64,000 nt of DNA from Phycisphaerae bacterium (GTDB lineage Bacteria; Planctomycetota; Phycisphaerae; UBA1845): NCBI GenBank assembly GCA_022072505.1, contig JAJVHU010000057.1, positions 1 to 64,000 of the forward strand, given 5' to 3'. The translations under genes and the position numbers were made by a program. The notes below the pieces were generated by a model. That model saw only the letters and a list, made by a program, of their open reading frames with translations, did not search any database and had not been told where the DNA came from. Below are positions 52,479 through 60,356 of this stretch, one piece after another. Positions within the stretch are counted from its first letter, which is position 1. Each line of letters begins with the position of its first letter.

Positions 52479-52817
52479 GCTGATTCTCCGATTTCCCTTG
52501 ATCATCCACGGGGAGACCGACGCCGGCGCCCGCGCGCCGCCGCCGTCCCGCCGAGACTTAACTTACCGCGAGATCGCAGCAGGTGCTGTCACGTGTTCGT
52601 CACAATGCGCATTGCGCGAGCGCGGCCCCCCCCACGGCGCACGGTGATCCGTAATTGACGGGCGCCGCGATCGGGCGCAGACTCGGCGGCGGAAAGCACC
52701 GATCACGAAGTCGTTTTGCTACGCGACGGTCGCCGCGGCCTGCGACACTTATCCGTTGTTTCATAACCTGCGGAACACGGCGGAATAAGAACGCTTCCTT
52801 ACGGGCGCGGCTCGGTT
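52479..52817. other. Divergent intergenic region upstream of queC
   Basis: 339 bases between the divergent SIMPL and queC genes. It holds family B copy 4 (52792-52816) next to the queC start. I see no consensus promoter and no preQ1-riboswitch-like fold. Confidence 0.4.
52792..52816 (+). repeat. Family B 25-base repeat, copy 4
   Basis: Identical to the copies at 48206 and 50525. It ends one base before the first queC ATG (52818) and is preceded by GGCGGAATAAGAA, similar to the flank of copy 3. Confidence 0.9.
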
Positions 52818-53531
52818 ATGAGACAGACGCATATGACGACAACATCCCAACCCGCGGTCGTGCTGTTGTCCGGCGGGCTGGACTCCGCGGTGACCTGCGC
52901 ACTGGCGACGGAGCAGGGGTTCCGCGTCCACGCCCTGACCGTCGATTACGGCCAGCGCCACGACGTCGAGATCGCCGCGGCGCGGCGGGTGGCGTTGGCG
53001 ATGCGCGTCGCCCGCCACGTGACGCAGCGGATCGACCTTCGCGCCTTCGGAGGTTCGGCGCTGACGGCGGACCTCCCGGTGCCCGCATACCGTCCGGCGG
53101 AGGCGAATCCTGCCCCGGGCGTTCCGATGACCTACGTGCCCGCGCGGAACACGATCCTGCTCTCGTTTGCGCTGGCGTTTGCGGAAGTGACGGGCGCCTC
53201 CGACATTTTCATCGGCGTGAACGCGGTGGACTACTCCGGGTATCCCGATTGTCGTCCGGCGTTCATCGAGCAGTTCGAGCGTCTCGCGCGGGTGGCGACA
53301 CGCGCGGGCGTTGAAGGGCGCGTGCTTTGCATCCGGGCGCCCCTGATGCATCTGAACAAGGCGCAGATCGTGCTGGAGGGCGTCCGGCTGGGCGTGGACC
53401 TGGGGGTGACGCACAGTTGTTATGACCCGGACGAGCAGGGGCGAGCGTGCGCGCGGTGCGACAGTTGTCATTACCGGCGCGAAGGCTTCCGCCAGGCCGG
53501 GATTGCGGATCCGACGGTGTACCGATCGTAG
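52818..53531 (+). CDS. queC: 7-cyano-7-deazaguanine synthase QueC
   Basis: A 237-residue enzyme making preQ0 for queuosine. AVVLLSGGLDSAVTCALA is the PP-loop, followed by ALTVDYGQRHDVEI. YVPARNTILLSFALAFAEV and IFIGVNAVDYSGYPDCRPAF are family motifs. The C-terminal zinc site uses HSCYDP, CARCDSC and nearby Cys. Starts at 52818 or 52833 are both possible. No queD, queE or queF lies nearby. A family B repeat abuts the start, so the leader is repeat-derived. Confidence 0.96.
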   Translation: MRQTHMTTTSQPAVVLLSGGLDSAVTCALATEQGFRVHALTVDYGQRHDVEIAAARRVALAMRVARHVTQRIDLRAFGGSALTADLPVPAYRPAEANPAPGVPMTYVPARNTILLSFALAFAEVTGASDIFIGVNAVDYSGYPDCRPAFIEQFERLARVATRAGVEGRVLCIRAPLMHLNKAQIVLEGVRLGVDLGVTHSCYDPDEQGRACARCDSCHYRREGFRQAGIADPTVYRS

Positions 53532-53616
53532 CCGGGTGCGGTCAGAGGCGCGGACTCCTTCCGTGTTATTTGTCGTTACGTCACCCAAGTTAGGAACGCA
53601 GCATGAATGACCCGCG

Positions 53617-53643
53617 CTGAGCCGCGGGGTTTACCCCGCGCGA
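53617..53643 (+). repeat. Family A hairpin repeat, copy 5
   Basis: GCTGAGCCGCGGGGTTTACC then CCGCGCG, an almost perfect hairpin (GCGGGG/CCCCGC). It lies 85 bases after the queC stop in the same orientation and faces copy 6. Confidence 0.75.
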
Positions 53644-53648
53644 TGCTT

Positions 53649-53679
53649 CGCGCGGGCTAAAGCCACGCGGCTCGGGTCA
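53649..53679 (-). repeat. Family A hairpin repeat, copy 6, entering a gene
   Basis: Minus strand GACCCGAGCCGCGTGGCTTT then AGCCCGCGCGA. It overlaps the 3' end of the giant Calx-beta gene: the last residues TRAAWL and the TAG stop are encoded by repeat sequence. Confidence 0.8.
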
Positions 53680-56600
53680 AGGATACTGCGGTTCTTCTTA
53701 GTCGGAACGCGACGAATGCCGCGCTCAGCGAGGCAAGATGAAGAAGTTGGAACGCGCCGCAGGGTGTGACGGGGGTGCGCGGCGGGGGCGGCGCTTCAGG
53801 CTCGACGACGCAAAGAAGCGTGTCCTCGGCTTGTCGCCCGGCGTCGTCGAACACACGAAGCGTGACGCGGTAGGTTCCCGGGACGGCGAAGACGTGATCA
53901 ACGGTCGCCCCGACCAAGTCGAAGTCGAGTCCGTCGGCGGCGTCCACGTCCCACGCGAGGATTGTGATTGACGGCACATCGCCGTCGAATCCCTCCTCGA
54001 CTTCGACCCGGCTGGCGGAGCCGTCGAACTGGACGGTCTGCCCCGCGACGGCCGCGATGTCCGGGCCTGCATCGGCGACCAGCGTCGTGACCGGTTCGTC
54101 GTCATCCGGGGGCGGATCGTCGTCCGGTGGAGGATCGTCATCGGGCGGGTCGGGACCGGTGTCGTCGTCCGGGGGAAGGACGATGAAGGTCACGCGGATC
54201 GGTCCGCTTGCGGCAAGGCCGTCATGAAGTTCGTAGACGAAGGCGTCGGTTCCCGTGAACCCGTCGTCGGGGGTGTACGTCAGGTCCGGGATGTCGCCGC
54301 GGAGCAAGCCGTGCGCCGGGAACGTGGTGATGTCGATCGTGATGACGTCGCCTTCGTCGGGGTCATGCGCGTCAAGGAGCACGCTTGCGGATTCCCCGGC
54401 TTTGAGGGTGATTTCCTGCGGGAGTCCGACCGGCGGGTCGTTGACCGGGCGCACCTCGATCGAGATGTAGGCGAGGTCGCTGGGCAGATCGTCGTTCGCG
54501 GCAATGAACGCGAAGACGTCGTCGCCGAAGAAGTCGGGGGAGGGAACGTAGGTCACCTCGGGCGGGTCGCCGATGACGGTTCCTTGCGCCGGCGCCTCGA
54601 CGATGAAGAATCGCGGATGCTGTCCGGTGTTGCCGGTTGCGGTCAGGGTCAGAGCCAGCGGCACGTCCTCATCCGTGACGAGGCTCTGATCGAGGGCGAT
54701 CGGACGGTTTTCGCCGCCTCCTCCTCCTCCTCCGCCCCCTCCCCCACCGCCGCCTGAACTGTCGTTGTCGATGACCTGGGCCACGACGTCCGGGATGACG
54801 ATGGCGTTGTAATTCCCGTCGCTGCTGACGGAAGTGTGCGTGATCGTCGAGGTGTGCGCCCCCTCAACGACGGCGTCGTCCACGGCGGTGACGGTGACGG
54901 TCTGGGCGACGTTCCAGTTTCCGGTGGTGAAGGTGAGGATGATCGCCCCGCCCGCCCCGGCGCCGACGTCGGTTTGAACATCCGGCTCGACGATGATTGA
55001 GACGCTGGCGGTCGGCGGGCTGTTGAGGAGCAGAGTGTACGTGTCCGACGTGGGGCCGGTTTCATCGACGACGGTGTTGCCGCCGGACTCGGTGACGGCG
55101 ACGCCGGCGACGTCGGTGACGGTGGCGACGACGCTGACGATGGCGATGCCGTTGTAGTTCGGGTCAGCGCTGGAGGCGGCGTGCGTGATCGTCGAGGTGT
55201 GCGTGCCTTCGATGACGCCGTCGTTGACGGCGGTGACGGTGATCGTTTGCGCGACGTTCCAGTTGGCGGTGGTGAAGGTGCGGTTGATCGCCCCGCCCGC
55301 GCCGTTGCCGACGTTCGTCTGCACATCCGGGTCGATCGTGATGGTGACGTTGGCGGTCGGCTGGCTGGTCAGGACGAGCGTGTACGTGTCCGAGGTCGGA
55401 CCGATCTCGCTGACCAGCGTGAAGCCGCCGGATTCAACGACGGTGACGCCGGCGGTGTCGTTGTCCGTGACGTTGGCGACGACGTTGGGGACGGCGAGTC
55501 CGTTGTAGTTGCCGTCACTGCTTGCGACCGTGTGCGTAATCGTGGACGTGTGCGGACCTTCGGCGATGTTGTCATTGACGGCGGTGACGGTGACGGTCTG
55601 GGCGACGTTCCAGTTTCCGCTGGTGAACGTGCGCGTCACCGGGTTTCCCGCGCCGCTTCCGAGGGTCGTCTGAGTATCCGGATCGACGGTGATCGTGACG
55701 TTGGCGGTGGGCTGGCTGGTCAGCACGAGGGTGTAGGTGTCGGACGTGGGCCCGGCTTCGCTCACGTCGGTTGACCCGCCGGATTGCGTCAGCGTGATTC
55801 CGGCGGTGTCGTTGTCGGTGACGCTCGCCGTCACACTGCCGATGCCGATGCCGTTGTAGAAGCCGTCGCCGCTGGAGGCGGCGTGGGTGATCGTCGAGTT
55901 GTGCGGACCTTCGGCGACGCTGTCGTCGATCGCGGTGACGGTGACGGTCTGGGCGACGTTCCAGTTCCCCGCGGTGAACGTCAGGTTGATCGGGTTGCCG
56001 CCGCCCGCGCCGACGGTCGTTTGCGTGTCCGGGTCGACGGTGATGGTGACGTTGGCGGTCGGCTGGGTGTTCAGGACGACGGTGTAGGTGTCGGACGTGG
56101 GGCCGGTCTCGCTGACCGCGGTCGAGCCGCCGGACTGCGTGACGGTGACGCCGGCGGTGTCGTTGTCGGTGACGGCGGCGACGACGTTGTTGATGGCGAT
56201 ACCGTTGTACCCTCCGTCGCCGCTGGCGGCGGCATGCGTGATCGTCGAATTGTGCGCGCCCTCGGCGACGCTGTCGTCGATCGCGGTGACGGTGACGGTC
56301 TGGGCGACGTTCCAGTTCCCGCTGGTGAACGTCAGGTTGATCGGGTTTCCGCCGCCCGCGCCGAGATCGGTCTGTGCATCCGGGTCAACCGTGATCGTGA
56401 CGTCGGCAGTCGGGAGGCTGCAGAGCATGATCGTGTACGTGTCCGACGTGGGGCCGGTTTCGCTGACCGCGGTCGAACCGCCGGATTCGGTGATCATGAC
56501 GCCGGGCGCGTCGTTGTCGGCGACGTTGGCGACGACGTTGCTGATACTGATGCCGTTGTAACCGCCGTCGGCGCTGGCGGCGGCGTGCGTGATCGTCGAG

Positions 56601-59404
56601 GTGTGTGCGCCTTCGGGGACGGCGTCATCGATCGCGGTGACGGTGACGGTCTGGGCGGCGTTCCAGTTTCCCGTCGTGAACGTCAGGTTGATCGGGTTGC
56701 CCGCGCCCGCGCCGACGGTCGTCTGCGTGTCCGGGTCGACCGTGATGGTGACGTCGGCGGTGGGCTGGCTCGTCAACACCACCGTGTAAGTGTCCGAGGT
56801 CGGTCCCTGCTCGTTCACGTCGGTGGAGCCGCCGGATTGGGTGATCGTGACGCCGGCGGTGTCGTTGTCCGTGACGTTGGCGACGACGTTGGCGATCGCG
56901 ATGCCGTTGTAGTTGCCGTCGCCGCTGGCGGCACTGTGCGTGATCGTCGAGGTGTGCGCTCCCTCCGCTACGGCGTCATCGACCGCGGTGACCAGGACGG
57001 TCTGCGCGGTGTCCCAGTTCCCCGGCGTGAACGTGAAATTGACCGCGACACCGGGGCCGCTGCCGAGGTCGGTCTGGGTGTCGGGGTCTACTGTGATTGT
57101 CACCGGGTTGGCCGGGCGCGAGGCGAGCACGATGTTGTAACTGTCGGTCGTCGGACCGGCTTCGTTGACATCGGTGGAGCCTCCCGACTGCGTGATTGTA
57201 ACGCCGGGCAGATCGTTGTCCGTGACATTGACGACGACGTTGGGGATCGTCAGGGCGTTGAAGTTCGTGTCGCCGCTGGCGGTGGCATGCGTGATCGTCG
57301 AAGTGTGCGGACCTTCCTGGTTCGTGTCGTCCACCGCGGTGACGACGACGGTCTGTGGCGTGTTCCAGTTTCCGTTGGTGAAGGTGAACTGGACGGCGAC
57401 GCCGGCGCCGGCCCCGAGATCGGTTTGCACGTCCGGATCGACCGTCAAGGTGACGTTCGCGTTCGGCTGGGCGGTGAGCACGACCGTGTACGTGTCCGAC
57501 GTCGGTCCGTTCTCGCTGACGTCGGTGGAACCGCCGGATTGCGTGATCGTGACCGCGGCGACATCGTTGTCCGTGACGTTGGCGACGACGCTGCTGATGC
57601 CGATGCCGTTGTACGTTCCGTCGCCGCTGGAGGCCGAGTGCGTGATCGTCGACGTGTGATTGCCTTCGACGGTGTTGTCGTTGACGGCGGTGACGGTCAC
57701 GGATTGCGCGGTGCTCCAGTTGGCGGTGGTGAAGGCGCGCGTGACGGCGACGCCCGGACCGGAGCCCAGGTCCGTCTGCACGTCGGGGTCGACGGTGATG
57801 GTGACGGTAGCGGTCGGTTGCGACGTGAGCACGAGGGTGTACGTGTCCGACGTCGGGCCGGCCTCGGCCACGTCAGTCGAGTCGCCGGTCTGCGTGACAC
57901 CTACCGAAGCGGTGTCATTGTCGGTAATCGCGGCGACGACGTTGGCGATGGCGATGCCGTTGTAATTGCCGTCGCCGCTGCTGGCGGCGTGGGTGATCGT
58001 TGAATTGTGGTTTCCCTCCGCGATGCTGTCATCGACGGCGGTGACGGTCACGGTCTGGGGCGTGTTCCAGTTGACGGTTGTGAAGGTTCTGAGGATTGCC
58101 ACGCCGGGACCACTGCCGACGCTTGTCTGCGTGTCCGGATCAACGGTGACGACGACGTTGGCGCTCGGGGCGGACCCGAGGACGAGGGTGTACGTGTCGG
58201 AGGTCGCGCCTTGCTCCGCGACGGCGGTCGTGCCGCCGGACTGTGTGATGATGACGGCGGCGACGTCGTTGTCGGTGATGTTGACGGTCAGGTTCGGCAC
58301 GGCGATGCCGTTGTAGGCGCCGTCGCCGCTGCTGACCGTGTGCGTGAGGGTCGAGGTGTGATTGCCCTCCTGCACGCTGTCGTCGACGGCGGTGACGGTG
58401 ACGTTGCGGGCGACGTTCCAGTTACTGACCTGGAAGGTCACGTTGATTGCGACCCCCGGTCCCGCGCCCAGGTCGGTCTGGGTGTCGGGGTCCACGGCGA
58501 TCGTCACGTCGGCGGTCGGCGCTTTGTCGAGCGAGAGCGCGTACGTGTCCGACGTCGGACCTTGTTCATTCACGTCGGTCGAGCCGCCCGTCTGACCGAT
58601 CGTCACGCCGGGGGCGTCGTTGTCGATGATGTTGGCGATGACGGAGGGGACGGCGAGGCCGTTGTAGTTCGTGTCGCCGCTGGCGAGCGCGTGCGTGATG
58701 GTCGAGGTGTGAGGGCCCTCCGAATCCGCGTCGTCCACCGCCGTGACGATGACGGTGCGGGCGATGTTCCAGCTCGCGGGGGAGATGACGATGTTCATCG
58801 CCACGCCGGGACCGGACCCCACGTCGGTCTCGTCGTCGGGATCGACGGTGATCGTGACGTTGGCCGTCGGCTGGGAGTCGAGAACCAGCGTGTAACTGTC
58901 CGCGGTGGGACCGGTCTCGGCGACGTCGGTGGAACCGCCGGTTTCAGTGATCGTGACGCCGAAGGCGTCGTTGTCCGTGACCGTTGCGACGACGTTCGGG
59001 ATGCTGATGCCGTTGTAGTTGCCGTCCCCGCTGGTGGCGACGTGAACGATCGTGGAACTGTGTGTTCCCTCGACCAGCGCGTCATCCACGGCCGTGACCG
59101 TGACGGTCTGCGCCACGTTCCAGTTGGCGCTGGTGAACGTCAGGAGGACGGGGGAACCCGCGCCGGCGCCGAGATCCGTCTGTGCGTCCGGATCCACGAC
59201 GATCTGCACGTCAGCCGTGGGCGCGGAGTCGAGCACGACGGTGTACGTGTCGGAGGTGGGTCCGGCTTCGCTGACGGCGGTGGTCCCGCCGGACTGGGTG
59301 ATGCTGACGCCGGCCTGCGCGAGCGCGGAGGGGGCCCACGCCGATCCGAGGATCAGCCCGGTCGCCCTCGTCCACCGTGCGAATCTCGCCGCCAACTTCA
59401 TCAT
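53657..59404 (-). CDS. Giant Calx-beta-repeat surface protein
   Basis: A 1915-residue exported protein. Signal: residues ~1-30 (MMKLAARFARWTRATGLILG ... ALAQ). Then 13 tandem ~117-residue Calx-beta-like repeats, each starting GVTITQSGGSTDVxExGPTS and carrying VTVTAVDDxxxEGxHTSTITH and ending NVTDND; acidic loops suggest Ca binding. A Gly run follows, two cadherin-like Ig repeats, an Asp/Pro linker, one PKD domain, and a C-terminal segment TPCGAFQLLHLASLSAAFVAF plus RLRR. That Cys-Gly, helix, Arg order resembles C-terminal sorting signals. The last six residues and the stop come from a family A repeat. It is likely an adhesin or matrix protein. Confidence 0.88.
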   Translation of the reverse strand: MMKLAARFARWTRATGLILGSAWAPSALAQAGVSITQSGGTTAVSEAGPTSDTYTVVLDSAPTADVQIVVDPDAQTDLGAGAGSPVLLTFTSANWNVAQTVTVTAVDDALVEGTHSSTIVHVATSGDGNYNGISIPNVVATVTDNDAFGVTITETGGSTDVAETGPTADSYTLVLDSQPTANVTITVDPDDETDVGSGPGVAMNIVISPASWNIARTVIVTAVDDADSEGPHTSTITHALASGDTNYNGLAVPSVIANIIDNDAPGVTIGQTGGSTDVNEQGPTSDTYALSLDKAPTADVTIAVDPDTQTDLGAGPGVAINVTFQVSNWNVARNVTVTAVDDSVQEGNHTSTLTHTVSSGDGAYNGIAVPNLTVNITDNDVAAVIITQSGGTTAVAEQGATSDTYTLVLGSAPSANVVVTVDPDTQTSVGSGPGVAILRTFTTVNWNTPQTVTVTAVDDSIAEGNHNSTITHAASSGDGNYNGIAIANVVAAITDNDTASVGVTQTGDSTDVAEAGPTSDTYTLVLTSQPTATVTITVDPDVQTDLGSGPGVAVTRAFTTANWSTAQSVTVTAVNDNTVEGNHTSTITHSASSGDGTYNGIGISSVVANVTDNDVAAVTITQSGGSTDVSENGPTSDTYTVVLTAQPNANVTLTVDPDVQTDLGAGAGVAVQFTFTNGNWNTPQTVVVTAVDDTNQEGPHTSTITHATASGDTNFNALTIPNVVVNVTDNDLPGVTITQSGGSTDVNEAGPTTDSYNIVLASRPANPVTITVDPDTQTDLGSGPGVAVNFTFTPGNWDTAQTVLVTAVDDAVAEGAHTSTITHSAASGDGNYNGIAIANVVANVTDNDTAGVTITQSGGSTDVNEQGPTSDTYTVVLTSQPTADVTITVDPDTQTTVGAGAGNPINLTFTTGNWNAAQTVTVTAIDDAVPEGAHTSTITHAAASADGGYNGISISNVVANVADNDAPGVMITESGGSTAVSETGPTSDTYTIMLCSLPTADVTITVDPDAQTDLGAGGGNPINLTFTSGNWNVAQTVTVTAIDDSVAEGAHNSTITHAAASGDGGYNGIAINNVVAAVTDNDTAGVTVTQSGGSTAVSETGPTSDTYTVVLNTQPTANVTITVDPDTQTTVGAGGGNPINLTFTAGNWNVAQTVTVTAIDDSVAEGPHNSTITHAASSGDGFYNGIGIGSVTASVTDNDTAGITLTQSGGSTDVSEAGPTSDTYTLVLTSQPTANVTITVDPDTQTTLGSGAGNPVTRTFTSGNWNVAQTVTVTAVNDNIAEGPHTSTITHTVASSDGNYNGLAVPNVVANVTDNDTAGVTVVESGGFTLVSEIGPTSDTYTLVLTSQPTANVTITIDPDVQTNVGNGAGGAINRTFTTANWNVAQTITVTAVNDGVIEGTHTSTITHAASSADPNYNGIAIVSVVATVTDVAGVAVTESGGNTVVDETGPTSDTYTLLLNSPPTASVSIIVEPDVQTDVGAGAGGAIILTFTTGNWNVAQTVTVTAVDDAVVEGAHTSTITHTSVSSDGNYNAIVIPDVVAQVIDNDSSGGGGGGGGGGGGGGENRPIALDQSLVTDEDVPLALTLTATGNTGQHPRFFIVEAPAQGTVIGDPPEVTYVPSPDFFGDDVFAFIAANDDLPSDLAYISIEVRPVNDPPVGLPQEITLKAGESASVLLDAHDPDEGDVITIDITTFPAHGLLRGDIPDLTYTPDDGFTGTDAFVYELHDGLAASGPIRVTFIVLPPDDDTGPDPPDDDPPPDDDPPPDDDEPVTTLVADAGPDIAAVAGQTVQFDGSASRVEVEEGFDGDVPSITILAWDVDAADGLDFDLVGATVDHVFAVPGTYRVTLRVFDDAGRQAEDTLLCVVEPEAPPPPRTPVTPCGAFQLLHLASLSAAFVAFRLRRTAVSLTRAAWL
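54755..59311 (-). repeat. Tandem array of 13 coding repeats (~351 bp)
   Basis: Thirteen units of about 117 codons, in phase and with high DNA similarity (for example the recurring plus-strand blocks GTTGTAGTTGCCGTC and GGCGACGTTCCAGTT). One unit (the twelfth) is about two codons short. Such arrays change copy number by recombination and are prone to assembly collapse. Confidence 0.85.
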
Positions 59405-59753
59405 GCCGTCCGTCGCCCCGGACCTCGAGGCGCAGCGCATCCAGGCCGACCTCCCGATGGACCGGGAAGCAGCCGCTGCTCAGGGGGAGAGTGAAGGGTC
59501 GAGACTCCGTGCTGCTAGTGCATCGGCGAGTTTTCATGCAGCTCGTTGAATTAAAACGTTTCAACGTCCGTGAATGTGCCGCACCCCGGAGAAAACCCGA
59601 CCTCCAGGCAAGTTTCGCCGCGCGCTGTGAACCGCATTCCGCAGCGCGGAAATATGTCCGGCGCCCTCCCTGACGGGGGTTTTCCGGGGGCGGTACTCTC
59701 CCGATAAGGCACGGTCGCTGGATCGCCTCGGACAGGGGGTCGAAAGAACGAGT
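59405..59753. other. Divergent intergenic region
   Basis: 349 bases between the giant surface protein gene and the DRR-repeat gene. An inverted pair GTTGAA/TTCAAC lies at 59547-59567. I see no gene or consensus promoter. Confidence 0.4.
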
Positions 59754-60230
59754 ATGAAAGCGACACTCACGAACCCGGCGGTGGTCGCGCCACCTGCACC
59801 GGTTGAACCGCCCGAGGCGACGGGGACGGCAGAGGATCGGCGGGAGCTGCCGGATCGTCGGACCACCGTGGTGGACCGGCGCAGCGGCGTGGACCGGAGG
59901 TCCGGGGGGCGCGAGCGCCGCGTCGGGATGGATCGCCGGCGCGGACCAGGGCGTCGCCTTGGAGCACTGCGCCGCGAGGCCGAAGAAGGCCGCCTCGCGG
60001 GCGAACTGCTCGAGTTCATCAACGCGATCGACGAGTACAAGAAGATCAACGACCGCCCGTTTCCGTCGTGGTCGGAGGTCTTCGAAATCATTCACTTCCT
60101 CGGCTACCGCAAAGTGACGGACAAGGCGGGGCACATCAACGAGGCCTGCGGTCCGGAGACCTACGACGGGTTCCTCAGCAGCGACCCTGACGCCGAAGCC
60201 GGCGACGATGAGGAGGACGCCGAGAGCTGA
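59754..60230 (+). CDS. DRR-repeat protein of unknown function
   Basis: A 158-residue soluble protein. Residues ~25-70 are a tandem of DRR motifs (EDRRELPDRRTTVVDRRSG, then VDRRSG, RERRVG, MDRRRGPGRRLG), an unusual, highly charged low-complexity segment. Residues ~72-140 form a predicted helical domain (LLEFINAIDEYKKINDRPFP then SWSEVFEIIHFLGYRKV), and the tail is acidic (DDEEDAES). It has no signal peptide. The C-terminal domain looks conserved, but I do not recognise the family. A transcript with the kinase gene, 126 bases downstream, is possible. Confidence 0.75.
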   Translation: MKATLTNPAVVAPPAPVEPPEATGTAEDRRELPDRRTTVVDRRSGVDRRSGGRERRVGMDRRRGPGRRLGALRREAEEGRLAGELLEFINAIDEYKKINDRPFPSWSEVFEIIHFLGYRKVTDKAGHINEACGPETYDGFLSSDPDAEAGDDEEDAES

Positions 60231-60356
60231 TCGATCCCCCGCGTCGGCGTTCCGACTCTCGCACAGGAGTTTCCCGCAAGGTAACATGCCCGCGCTCGGT
60301 CGGATCGGCGCAAGGCCTTCGTGGGCGGCGCGCCACCGGGACCGATCGGAGGGCTC

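Noticed and set aside
55784-58003. Long plus-strand open frame (739 codons) opposite the giant surface gene
   Set aside because: It is the complement of the tandem Calx-beta repeats; the repetitive Arg/Asp/Gly/Val composition and matching period show it is a shadow.
54755-59311. Possible CRISPR or satellite array
   Set aside because: The repeat period (~351 bp) and unbroken reading frame show coding repeats, not direct repeats with spacers.
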